Source: CAMYLY01 sp036397755
GTDB taxonomy: Bacteria > Gemmatimonadota > Gemmatimonadetes > Gemmatimonadales > GWC2-71-9
DNA length: 64,000 nucleotides
Reading direction: 5' to 3'
Assembly: GCA_036397755.1 (NCBI GenBank)
Contig: DASWII010000020.1
Coordinates: 47,135 to 111,134 of the forward strand
Shown: piece after piece, positions 41,922 through 49,965 of the stretch
Layout: each line of letters opens with the position of its first letter
Numbering within the stretch: position 1 is the stretch's first letter
Notes under the pieces: generated by a model
What the model was told of the DNA's origin: nothing
Seen by the model: the letters and a program-made list of their open reading frames with translations, nothing else
Database searches by the model: none
Translations under genes and position numbers: made by a program

Positions 41922-43172
41922 GTGACCCCCACGCCTAGCCTCCAACGGTCATTGGGGCTCCTGGATGCCGTCGGGATTGGCATGGGCGCCATCGTCGGCG
42001 CGGGGATCTACGTTGTGTCCGGTCTCGCGGTCGAACTCGCCGGACCCACCATACTGATCAGCGTGATCCTGGCGGGCGTCGTCGCCACGGGCAATGCGCT
42101 CAGCTCCGCCCAACTTGCCGCGGCATTCCCCGTCTCGGGAGGAACATACGAGTACGGATACCGCCTGTTCGGCCCCTGGACGGGGTACACCGCCGGATGG
42201 ATGTTCTTGGTCGCCAAGCTCACCGCCCTGGCAACCGTGGCCTTGGGTTTTGGGGCCTACCTCCAGTGGTTGACGCCGACACTCGACGCTCGCTGGGGAG
42301 CCGCCGCAGCGGTCGGCGGCTTCACCCTTCTCGTCCGGACAGGCATCCGCAGCAGCAGCCGGGCCAATCTGCTCCTCGTGACACTGTCGGTGGGTGCCCT
42401 GATCTTGTTCGTGCTCTGGGTGTGGCCCACCGCCGGACCGGACCGGCCTCCCCTCACCACCGAGGTCAACACCCTGACGCTCCGCGCGGCGGCGCTGATG
42501 TTCTTTGCGTACACCGGATTCGCGCGCATCGCGACGCTTGGAGAGGAAGTTGTCGACCCGCGTCACACGATACCGCGGGCCGTGGTGATCACCTTGGTCC
42601 TCGCTGGGGTGCTGTACGTCGCCGTCAGCCTCGCTCTGGTCAGCGCGGCGTCGGGTACGGCCCTCTCCGCCCGCGGCGCACCGCTGCTCTCCGTGGCGGA
42701 GGCCCGTGGGCAACCTTTACTGGCTCTCGTGGTTGTGGCTGGCGCGAGCGCCGCGATGCTCGGCGTCATTCTCAATCAGATCCTGGGGCTCAGTCGCATG
42801 GCACTGGCCATGGCCCGGCGAGGCGACCTCCCGACGGCACTGAGTCGCATCGACGCCCGCTACCGGGGCCCGACCGTGGCGACCTACGCGGTGGGAGTTG
42901 TGGGGGTGGGGTTGGCGCTGACCGGCATCTGGTCGACCCTCGTCTCCGTGAGCGCGTTCAGCATCTTGGTCTACTACGCGATCGCCAACCTGGCCGCGCT
43001 GCGCCTCGACCGGGGACGGCGCCTCTACCCCCGTATCGTCTCCTGGACGGGACTGCTTGGATGCGCGAGCTTCGCGGTCTCGTTGGCGCCGACTACGCTG
43101 GCGATCGGTATCGTCACACTGGCCGTCGGGGTGAGTCTGCGAGCGATCATACCCCGGCGCTCCGTGCAGTAG
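41922..43172 (+). CDS. APC-family amino-acid permease
   Basis: A 416-residue membrane protein with 12 predicted helices and the APC first-helix motif GIGMGAIVGAGIYVVSG (about residues 18-34) and the helix 6 region MFFAYTGFARIATLGEEV (about 190-207). These transport amino acids or amines by exchange or H+ symport. Substrate is not evident. The GTG start has no clear ribosome site. Confidence 0.9.
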   Translation: MTPTPSLQRSLGLLDAVGIGMGAIVGAGIYVVSGLAVELAGPTILISVILAGVVATGNALSSAQLAAAFPVSGGTYEYGYRLFGPWTGYTAGWMFLVAKLTALATVALGFGAYLQWLTPTLDARWGAAAAVGGFTLLVRTGIRSSSRANLLLVTLSVGALILFVLWVWPTAGPDRPPLTTEVNTLTLRAAALMFFAYTGFARIATLGEEVVDPRHTIPRAVVITLVLAGVLYVAVSLALVSAASGTALSARGAPLLSVAEARGQPLLALVVVAGASAAMLGVILNQILGLSRMALAMARRGDLPTALSRIDARYRGPTVATYAVGVVGVGLALTGIWSTLVSVSAFSILVYYAIANLAALRLDRGRRLYPRIVSWTGLLGCASFAVSLAPTTLAIGIVTLAVGVSLRAIIPRRSVQ

Positions 43173-43205
43173 GAATGTCCGTCTTCCCCCTCCCGGAGGA
43201 ACGTC

Positions 43206-43949
43206 GTGCCTCGCATCATCGCCCTGATTGCCGCGCTGGCGGCATGCTCCACCTCCCTCTCGGCGCAGTTTCCACCACGCTCCCTCGAGAACGTTCAGGT
43301 CTTCCCGCCGGACACGCCGCCGCGGGAGCTGGTCAACGCAATGCGCCAAATCACCATGGATCTCGGTGTCCGCTGCGTGCACTGTCATGTGGGCGAAGAG
43401 GGACAGCCGCTGTCTACCTTCGATTTCGCGTCCGACGAGAAGCGAACCAAGGAGACCGCGCGCGCGATGCTTCGGATGGTTGCCGCCATCAACGAAACGC
43501 ACTTGGGGGGATTGGCGGAGCGACCTGAGCCCCACGTCGATGTGACGTGTGCGACGTGTCACCGCGGGTTGCCGCGCCCCCAAACGCTGGGCCAGACCTT
43601 GCGCGCGCACCTGGACACCACCGACATGACGCGAACGGTGGAGCACTATCGGCTCTTGCGGGACCGGTACTTCGGATCGGGTTCATACGATTTCGGTGAA
43701 AGCAGCCTGTCCGAGCTGGGCCAGCAACTCATCGCCGAGGAGCGACCGAGCGATGCGCTCGCAATGCTCGCGTTGAACGCGGAGTACTTTCCGGAATCGG
43801 CATCGCTCGTGCTGCTGATGGGGGACGCGTTCGCCGCGCTCGCAGACACGGTACGGGCAATCGCCCGCTACGAAGATGCGATCTTGAAGGACGAACGACT
43901 GCGCGGCCTTGCGACGCGCCGCATTACGGCCCTCCGTCGCGATCCCTGA
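43206..43949 (+). CDS. Dihaem c-type cytochrome, reaction-centre-cytochrome-like
   Basis: A 247-residue exported protein (signal peptide to about residue 20, MPRIIALIAALAACSTSLSA). It has two haem c sites, CVHCH (57-61) and CATCH (115-119), in a fold like half of the photosynthetic reaction-centre cytochrome c subunit family (MRQITMDLGVRC and MLRMVAAIN helices give the Met ligands). The C-terminal 90 residues form a TPR-like helical repeat (SDALAMLALNAEYFPES). No photosynthesis genes are nearby, so it is likely a periplasmic electron carrier or subunit. Maturation would need the ccm system. GGAGGA precedes GTG 43206. Confidence 0.85.
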   Translation: MPRIIALIAALAACSTSLSAQFPPRSLENVQVFPPDTPPRELVNAMRQITMDLGVRCVHCHVGEEGQPLSTFDFASDEKRTKETARAMLRMVAAINETHLGGLAERPEPHVDVTCATCHRGLPRPQTLGQTLRAHLDTTDMTRTVEHYRLLRDRYFGSGSYDFGESSLSELGQQLIAEERPSDALAMLALNAEYFPESASLVLLMGDAFAALADTVRAIARYEDAILKDERLRGLATRRITALRRDP

Positions 43950-44002
43950 TCGCGCCGGTCACCGCGCAGTATATTGCACACGATGCTCCTACTGGAGGCG
44001 TG

Positions 44003-44353
44003 ATGGCTCAACGGACAGCGACGGGTCGCGCAAAGGCGGCAGTGGCGCGTTCGCGCAACGCGGTGAAGCGGAGCGCCAGTCGTGCGCGCAAGACCACCGC
44101 CAAGGCGGCAACGCGGGCGCGTAAGGCAGTGGCAAGGGTGGCATCTCGGGCGCGCACAGCCGGCGAGAGTGCGGTCAAGCGAGCGAAGAAGGCGGCGTCG
44201 ACCCCTCGAGGCAAGAAAGCCATCACGCTATTGAAGCGTACCGGCGCCGCCGTCGCAGTGGTCGGAGTCGCCGCAGCCGCGGGTATCGCCGCGCGCGGTG
44301 CCGCCAAGCGCATGGCGAAGAGCACCAAAAGACGTGCAACCAAGCGGCGCTAA
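44003..44353 (+). CDS. Histone-H1-like Lys/Ala/Arg-rich protein
   Basis: A 116-residue basic protein made of AK/AR-rich repeats (ARKAVARVASRARTAGESAVK and similar), with a hydrophobic patch near residues 78-98 (TGAAVAVVGVAAAAGIAARG). The Ala-Lys-rich part is like bacterial histone-H1 homologues that bind DNA non-specifically; the hydrophobic stretch might instead make a membrane anchor. GGAGG precedes ATG 44003. The next two small genes follow closely on the same strand. Confidence 0.7.
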   Translation: MAQRTATGRAKAAVARSRNAVKRSASRARKTTAKAATRARKAVARVASRARTAGESAVKRAKKAASTPRGKKAITLLKRTGAAVAVVGVAAAAGIAARGAAKRMAKSTKRRATKRR

Positions 44354-44354
44354 G

Positions 44355-44609
44355 ATGACGGACGAACGAGTCGAGACGGCCGAATATCAGGTTCGTGGCG
44401 ATGGGTTGGTTGCCAAACTCAAGGAGATTCTGCACCAGGGCAACATCCGACGCATCATCATCAAGAACGAGGAGGGCAAGACGCTCATCGAGATTCCGTT
44501 GACGATGGGCGTGGTCGGCATTGTATTCGCACCCGTGTGGGCTGCGGTCGGTGCGATCGCTGCCCTCGCAGCCGATCTCACGATCGTCGTGGAGAAGGCA
44601 GGCGACTGA
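44355..44609 (+). CDS. DUF4342 family protein
   Basis: An 84-residue protein whose middle reads VKLKEILHQGNIRRIIIKNE-type (here GLVAKLKEILHQGNIRRII, about residues 17-35) followed by GKTLIEIPLT and a hydrophobic hairpin (about 50-73, IVFAPVWAAVGAIAALAA), the DUF4342 pattern. The function is unknown; the hydrophobic hairpin suggests membrane or multimer association. It starts one base after the histone-like gene stop. Confidence 0.8.
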   Translation: MTDERVETAEYQVRGDGLVAKLKEILHQGNIRRIIIKNEEGKTLIEIPLTMGVVGIVFAPVWAAVGAIAALAADLTIVVEKAGD

Positions 44610-44648
44610 GTCCTCACGTCCTCGGATTCATCACGAGGTGGATGTCCA

Positions 44649-44834
44649 ATGGGAAAAGGCCAGGCAATGATGCAAGAGCTCCAGGAGGCGCTCGGCGCTT
44701 TCGAGGACTCAGTGGTGCGGCGTGAACACAAGAGGATGCTGGAGAGCAAGGTCGCACTCCAGCAGGAAGTGGACAAGAAACGCCAGGCGGTGGTGGACGT
44801 CGTCGTTGGCCTCATCCGAGGCCAGAAGGCCTAG
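44649..44834 (+). CDS. Small coiled-coil protein, unknown
   Basis: A 61-residue charged protein, one long predicted helix (about residues 4-55) with heptad-like Leu/Val spacing (LESKVALQQEVDKKRQAVVD). ATG 44649 follows an AGGTGG site. Last of the three-gene cluster. No family recognised. Confidence 0.6.
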   Translation: MGKGQAMMQELQEALGAFEDSVVRREHKRMLESKVALQQEVDKKRQAVVDVVVGLIRGQKA

Positions 44835-45009
44835 CGCCGACTCGTGATGAACACGCACCGAGCATAGATCTCTGCCTACGCCCCCAGGCGCGGTCTATCA
44901 CGCGGCACGCACGTGAAGACGGACTCGTCTCCCCGAAGCGAAACTGTCGTCGCGTTGTGGCACGGGACGATCGGGCACCGGTCAGACCTGCTGGGCGCAC
45001 TGTGAACGC

Positions 45010-45801
45010 ATGAGTACCGCTGCGGATACTCGTCCTGTGGTGCGAGAGGACCGTGGCCCCATTACGATTCTCCGACTCAACCGCGGCAAAGCGAACGCCC
45101 TCGACGTGAGACTGTTGGGCGCGTTCGCCAGCGCGCTCGACGTCGTCGCGCACGATGGACACCGAGCGATCGTGCTCACCGCCGAGGGACCCATTTTCTC
45201 CGCGGGAGTGGATCTGTTCAAGGTGTTGGAGGGCGGAGATACGTACGTCACGGAGCTCCTTCCCCTTCTCGATCGCGTTCTCCAGCGGCTCTTTTGGTAT
45301 CCACGCCCCGTCGTCGCGGCCATCAATGGTCATGCAATCGCGGGCGGGTGCGTCCTGGCCAGCGCCTGTGACCACAGGATCATGGCTGACGGTCCAGCGA
45401 CGATCGGCGTTCCCGAGCTGCGGGTGCAGGTTCCGTTTCCGTCGTCCGCGATCGAGATCCTGAGGTTTGCCGTCGCACACGCCCACTTCCAGGAGCTGGT
45501 ATACCTGGGGCGCACCTATAGCGTTGGCGAAGCGCGTGATCGAGGCTTGGTGGACGAGGTCGTACCGAGCGCCGAGCTGCTCGAGCGCGCTTGCGCGGCG
45601 GCTGAACGGTTGCACGCGATTCCCCCCAAAGGATTCTGGCTCACCAAGCGTCAACTTCGCTGGAGCGCTCGGCAGCGCATGCAGGACGGCGCCACCCGTA
45701 CGGAGGCGGACGTGACCGCCCTCTGGCTCGCGCCCGAGACCCGCGCAGCTATCGCACGGTACGTCGAGGACCGGTTGGGGTCGGGCTCGCACAACGTGTG
45801 A
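45010..45801 (+). CDS. Enoyl-CoA hydratase/isomerase family protein
   Basis: A 263-residue crotonase-superfamily protein with the oxyanion-hole segments FSAGVDL (about residues 63-69) and GHAIAGGCVLASACD (about 108-122) and the acidic catalytic position in IGVPELRVQV (about 136-145). It acts on acyl-CoA thioesters; the reaction (hydratase, isomerase) is not decided. Monocistronic, converging on the LIC_10091-like gene. Confidence 0.9.
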   Translation: MSTAADTRPVVREDRGPITILRLNRGKANALDVRLLGAFASALDVVAHDGHRAIVLTAEGPIFSAGVDLFKVLEGGDTYVTELLPLLDRVLQRLFWYPRPVVAAINGHAIAGGCVLASACDHRIMADGPATIGVPELRVQVPFPSSAIEILRFAVAHAHFQELVYLGRTYSVGEARDRGLVDEVVPSAELLERACAAAERLHAIPPKGFWLTKRQLRWSARQRMQDGATRTEADVTALWLAPETRAAIARYVEDRLGSGSHNV

Positions 45802-45880
45802 GCCCAGCGGGCTCGGTAGGACGTAGCCTAGGTCATTTCCGACGCCGTCGGATGCTCGGCAGTCCGCACTCTCACGGCCG

Positions 45881-46975
45881 TCATCGGCCGACCAACGCGG
45901 AGTATGTTCGGAGCGAACCTGCCGCATGCGCGTTCAGCAGGTCGCCGGTCGAGCGCACTTGCTGGCGGCTGTAGTAGACTACACCATCGCGCGACGTGAA
46001 TCCCTCGGGTCCTCCGCGGTCGAACACGCTGCGAACGATGACGCTTTCGCGCAATCGTGGCAGCCGCTCCAGATTCGCCGCGAACGCATCGAACGTGCCT
46101 TCCCGAAAGAGATAGAACTCCACGTTCGAGATATAGAACACCGACAACTCAATTCCGCCCGCTTGCATTTCCTCGGCAATCGCCGAGAGGGCATGTGACC
46201 CGGCTACATCCCCGACGACCGGGATCACGGCATCGCGCAGCTGGAGTTCGCGAACGACCTCGTAGCGGTGCGGACTCGCCAGGTAGTTCACCTGGCGACC
46301 TCCTCGATCGCGTTCCGCAAGCAGATCGCGATACGTCGGATAAAACGCCCGCGGTGGTCGACCAAAAGTCTGGAACGTCAGCGACAGGCCCGAGCGGATG
46401 AACGTCTGATGGAACCGGTCGATGGTCGCCCAGTCAGTCGAATCGAGCAGCACACCGAAAGTCGCGATACTACTGTCGGTCGCCACCCGGGTGCGGGCAA
46501 CGATCGCCGCGGTCGAATTTGCCTCGTCGAGATATCTGACAAGCGCCGTGATATCCGCATCTCGCCAGGCCTCCACCGCGGCAGGTGGTTCGCGCCCGAA
46601 GAGCAACGCCAGGTACTCCACTCTCGTGGCAGCCAATTCGAAGAGTGCTTTGTACAGGAGATGCAGCAGCAAGTTGTCGCGCCGGATGTCGATGAGGTAC
46701 GCCACCTCGGGCTCGATCGCGGCGATATATGAGAAGTTCTGATCCGGCCCTACCCCCAGGTACGCACCGCCGTGAATCCCCAGCGCCTCGATATCGTCGA
46801 CCGCGTGGAGATACGAGCGCTCGTTCGAGATGAGGTTGTCGGTGTCGAAGAACCCACCTGGCTCGGACAGCGCTGCGGACCGGGTCGCGAACCCCTGCGA
46901 CAGAGCCGCGTCCTCGGGTCGCGGCGCCGCGCACGCCAGAAGGCCCGCGAAAATCAGGAGTGACAGCCGCGACAT
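45881..46975 (-). CDS. LIC_10091-like lipoprotein, unknown function
   Basis: A 364-residue exported protein with a lipoprotein signal (MSRLSLLIFAGLLACAAP, Cys15). The mature protein has conserved blocks GAYLGVGPDQNFSYIA (about residues 70-85), the YLIDIRRDNLLLHLLYKA helix (about 93-110) and a methyltransferase-like ISNVEFYLF near 293-301, typical of the LIC_10091/DUF lipoprotein group. The domain resembles a SAM-binding Rossmann fold but is exported, so no function is assigned. It diverges from the broken permease gene. Confidence 0.72.
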   Translation of the reverse strand: MSRLSLLIFAGLLACAAPRPEDAALSQGFATRSAALSEPGGFFDTDNLISNERSYLHAVDDIEALGIHGGAYLGVGPDQNFSYIAAIEPEVAYLIDIRRDNLLLHLLYKALFELAATRVEYLALLFGREPPAAVEAWRDADITALVRYLDEANSTAAIVARTRVATDSSIATFGVLLDSTDWATIDRFHQTFIRSGLSLTFQTFGRPPRAFYPTYRDLLAERDRGGRQVNYLASPHRYEVVRELQLRDAVIPVVGDVAGSHALSAIAEEMQAGGIELSVFYISNVEFYLFREGTFDAFAANLERLPRLRESVIVRSVFDRGGPEGFTSRDGVVYYSRQQVRSTGDLLNAHAAGSLRTYSALVGR

Positions 46976-47061
46976 CTTCAAATGATACTGCCGTCTCCGG
47001 CGCATGCGCATCTTGCGGAGACTCCAGCCGACGGGTTTCTTCGTGCCATCGACCCTTACCC

Positions 47062-47538
47062 ATGACAGCGCGCCCATTCTCGAGACTCAGTAAGGCGCTC
47101 GGGCTTATCGACGTGTACGTCATAAGCACGGGCGCGATGATCAGTTCGGGGTTCTTCCTGCTCCCCGGACTCGCCGCATCGCATACGGGACGCGGCATCG
47201 TCCTCGCCTATCTCCTAGCCGGGCTCCTCATTGTGCCGGCGCTTCTCAGCCAAGCCGAGCTCGCTACGGCGATGCCGCGGGCGGGCGGCCCCTACTATTA
47301 TCTCGACAGAACGCTCGGACCGCTGGTGGGAACGGTCCGCGGCGTGAGCACGTGGCTCACGTTGGTGCTCAAGAGCGCCTTCGCGCTGATCGGGATGGGT
47401 GCATACGTCGGGCTGGCAATCGACGTACCCATTCCCCGAGGCGGCACCGTACTTCACGACGGCGACCGGCTCACCATCATCGGCGAGCCCCACGGACTGC
47501 GCAAACTCGCACTGCGCTTCGGTCCCCCCGCTCGGTAA
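47062..47538 (+). pseudogene. Internally deleted APC permease / TrkA_C transporter
   Basis: This 158-residue frame encodes the first three membrane helices of an APC-type transporter (VISTGAMISSGFFLLPG near 19-35, AMPRAGGPYYYLDRTLGPLVG near 70-90) and then, directly after GAYVGLAIDVPI (about 121-132), the end of a TrkA_C regulatory domain (PRGGTVLHDGDRLTIIGEP, about 133-151). Intact relatives have nine more helices and a full TrkA_C of about 80 residues between these points, so some 350-450 codons appear deleted in frame. The protein cannot transport as it stands; either a decayed gene or an assembly join. Confidence 0.75.
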
Positions 47539-47644
47539 GCCTCGCTGTTGCTTTGCGTACGGCACTCGCCGCGACTCCTCCGTGACGAGTAGATTGACGA
47601 ATGTCGATAGTTGTTTCGGACTCCTTGCGTTCGTGTGCTGGTCG

Positions 47645-48757
47645 ATGACGCACGCTCGCCCGCAGGTCATCGTGCTGTACAACCACGTCGGCGAGGATGA
47701 GTACGAGAAGCTCAAAGACGTGGATCCTGACAGCCTCGCCTTCGTTCCTTCGTACGACATCGACGTCCCCACGGCGCTCGACGAGTACAAGGCCTTAGTT
47801 ATAGGATTGCGTCGCGCCGGGTACCGCGCTCGCGCCGTCAACATCAAGGAGGACCTCAGGCGGCTCGAACGGACGCTGCGTCGCGGCCGGCCCGACGTCG
47901 TGTTCAATCTGATCGAACATTTCCATAATGACCCTGAGCTCGAAGCCTACGTGGCAGCGGTGTTCGATCTGCACGCCGTTCCGTACACCGGCTCACCTCC
48001 GTTTGCGCTGGCACTGTGTCAGCGGAAGGGACTCACGAAGCAGCTCCTCATGTCCCATGGCGTGCCGACGCCGCGTTTCAAAGTGATTCGATCGGAGGAG
48101 ATCCCCAAACGGCACGGCTTGCGTTATCCACTCATCGTGAAGCCCGCCCGTGAGGACGCGAGTTCCGGCGTGGACCGGAACTCCGTGGTACAGGACGCCG
48201 CCGCGCTCAGGCAGCGGCTCGAGTACATGTTCACGGAATTCTCGCCGCCGATCCTCATCGAAGAGTTCATCACGGGGACAGAGTTGCACGTGGGCGTACT
48301 CGGCAACGATCCTCCCGAGGTGCTCCCACCCATCCAGTGGGACTTCTCCGATCTGCCCCACGACCACCCGGCGATCATCAGTTTCGCCGCCAAGTGGAAT
48401 CCGCTCGACGAGGTCTTCCACCGCGTGCATTCACACTGCCCCGCCCGACTACCGAAGCGCGTTGTGAAACGTGTCAAAGAGGTGGCGCTCCAGGCGTACA
48501 AGGTCACGGGTGCGCGCGACTACGCTCGGCTGGATATCCGCTTGGATGCGCACAACCGGCCGTTCGTGCTCGAGGTGAACCCGAATCCCGATCTCACGGA
48601 GGGCGTGAGCTTCATGGAGGCGGCCGAGGTGGCGGGGCACACCTTCGAGGAAACGCTCGCGATGATCGTCGAGTTTGCTCTGGAGCGAAAGCCCGACCCC
48701 GAGGACCGCGTGCCCACGCAGGAGCGGGTGTTGGGAGGCGCGCTGGATGCGCCGTAG
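47645..48757 (+). CDS. D-alanine-D-alanine-ligase-like ATP-grasp protein
   Basis: A 370-residue ATP-grasp protein. The N-terminal domain ends NLIEHFHNDPELEAYVAA (about 95-112); the ATP-grasp part has GVPTPRF (about 140), YPLIVKPAREDASSGVD (about 161-177, ATP loop) and the metal-binding RLDIRLDAHNRPFVLEVNPNP (about 297-317). It is close to D-Ala-D-Ala ligases but the active-site arrangement differs enough that another amino-acid ligation is possible. ATG 47645 gives the standard VIVLYN start. Confidence 0.82.
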   Translation: MTHARPQVIVLYNHVGEDEYEKLKDVDPDSLAFVPSYDIDVPTALDEYKALVIGLRRAGYRARAVNIKEDLRRLERTLRRGRPDVVFNLIEHFHNDPELEAYVAAVFDLHAVPYTGSPPFALALCQRKGLTKQLLMSHGVPTPRFKVIRSEEIPKRHGLRYPLIVKPAREDASSGVDRNSVVQDAAALRQRLEYMFTEFSPPILIEEFITGTELHVGVLGNDPPEVLPPIQWDFSDLPHDHPAIISFAAKWNPLDEVFHRVHSHCPARLPKRVVKRVKEVALQAYKVTGARDYARLDIRLDAHNRPFVLEVNPNPDLTEGVSFMEAAEVAGHTFEETLAMIVEFALERKPDPEDRVPTQERVLGGALDAP

Positions 48758-48798
48758 CCCGTGCAACCACCGTCTGAAGGCGTCTGACCGACGCGCCC

Positions 48799-49908
48799 TC
48801 AGGCCTGAGGAGGCGTAGCAGCATGCGGCGCTGCAGAACGCACCGGTGGGACAAGATCGAGCGGCTCGTAACAGGTGTAGCAGACACGCTTGAAGCTGCG
48901 CAGCGCCGTGAGCGTGACGTCGCTCGAGAGAAACCCCGGTCGCACCGGTTCGTTACGCAGAAGGTCCGTGCTGAGGTACTTCTTGTTGCTGTCGGGAAAC
49001 ACTGTGACGACCACCACGTGCTCCCCGAGCAGTTCGGTCACCTTCAGCGCACCCAAGAAGTTCGCCCCCGACGATATCCCCACACCGAGGCCCAGTCGGC
49101 TCGCCAACTTCTGCGCCATCAGAATCGCGTCGCCGTCATCCACGTCGATTACGTCGTCGATACGCGTCAGATCCACAATCGGCGGAATGAACTCGTCGGA
49201 AATTCCCTGAATACGATGCGACCCCACCTTGCGTCCCGTCCTGAGCGTGGGTGAGCTCGACGGCTCCAGCGCATAGACGCGGGTCCGTGGGTGCATCGAG
49301 CGAAGATAGGCTCCCACCCCCATCACCGTGCCCCCGGTGCCGACACCGGCGACGAACGCGTCTGGCTTGACGCCGCGCGCCGCCAGCTGCCACCAGATTT
49401 CCGGTCCCGTCGTGAGTTGGTGGGCTTCCACGTTCTCCGCGTTGGAAAACTGCCGAGGTAGGAACGCCGCCCCTCCCTGCTGTGCGGTCTCCTCCGCTCG
49501 CTCGATGCTGCCGAGAAATCCACCTTCCGCGGGACTCACCATCCTGATGTCTGACCCGAACGACCGAATCAAATTGATGCGCTCCGTGCTCATCCAGTTT
49601 GGCATGAAGATCGTCACGGGGTGACCGAGAGCTTTGCCGATGGCGGAGAACGAGATTCCTGTGTTGCCGCTCGTGGCCTCGATGATGCGCATCCCCGGCT
49701 GGAGCACTCCCCGCTCGTAGGCGCGCCGCACGATGTGCAGCGCCATCCGATCTTTCACACTGCCCGTGAAATTGAGCGTTTCCTGTTTGGTGAAAACGGA
49801 AACGCGGCGCCCGCGGAACACACATTCGATTTCAAGGAGGGGGGTATTGCCCACGAGGGCCTGGAGGCCCTGGATGCGACTCTCGACTTCCGGCGTCAGC
49901 TGTGACAT
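48799..49908 (-). CDS. Cysteine synthase-family PLP enzyme
   Basis: A 369-residue fold-type II PLP enzyme. PLP-binding Lys52 lies in GSVKDRMA, the substrate loop is TSGNTGIS (about 79-86) and the glycine loop GVGTGGTVMGVG (about 175-186). It is 60 residues longer than O-acetylserine sulfhydrylase CysK (about 310), with a C-terminal extension that holds a CYTC motif (Cys343, Cys346). This could be a cysteine or cystathionine synthase variant. GGGGGA precedes ATG 49908. Confidence 0.85.
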   Translation of the reverse strand: MSQLTPEVESRIQGLQALVGNTPLLEIECVFRGRRVSVFTKQETLNFTGSVKDRMALHIVRRAYERGVLQPGMRIIEATSGNTGISFSAIGKALGHPVTIFMPNWMSTERINLIRSFGSDIRMVSPAEGGFLGSIERAEETAQQGGAAFLPRQFSNAENVEAHQLTTGPEIWWQLAARGVKPDAFVAGVGTGGTVMGVGAYLRSMHPRTRVYALEPSSSPTLRTGRKVGSHRIQGISDEFIPPIVDLTRIDDVIDVDDGDAILMAQKLASRLGLGVGISSGANFLGALKVTELLGEHVVVVTVFPDSNKKYLSTDLLRNEPVRPGFLSSDVTLTALRSFKRVCYTCYEPLDLVPPVRSAAPHAATPPQA

Positions 49909-49965
49909 TGGGTCCCCCACTCGGTGGCGCGACATACTGCGTCGAACATGCGGCCTCGGTGAAGT

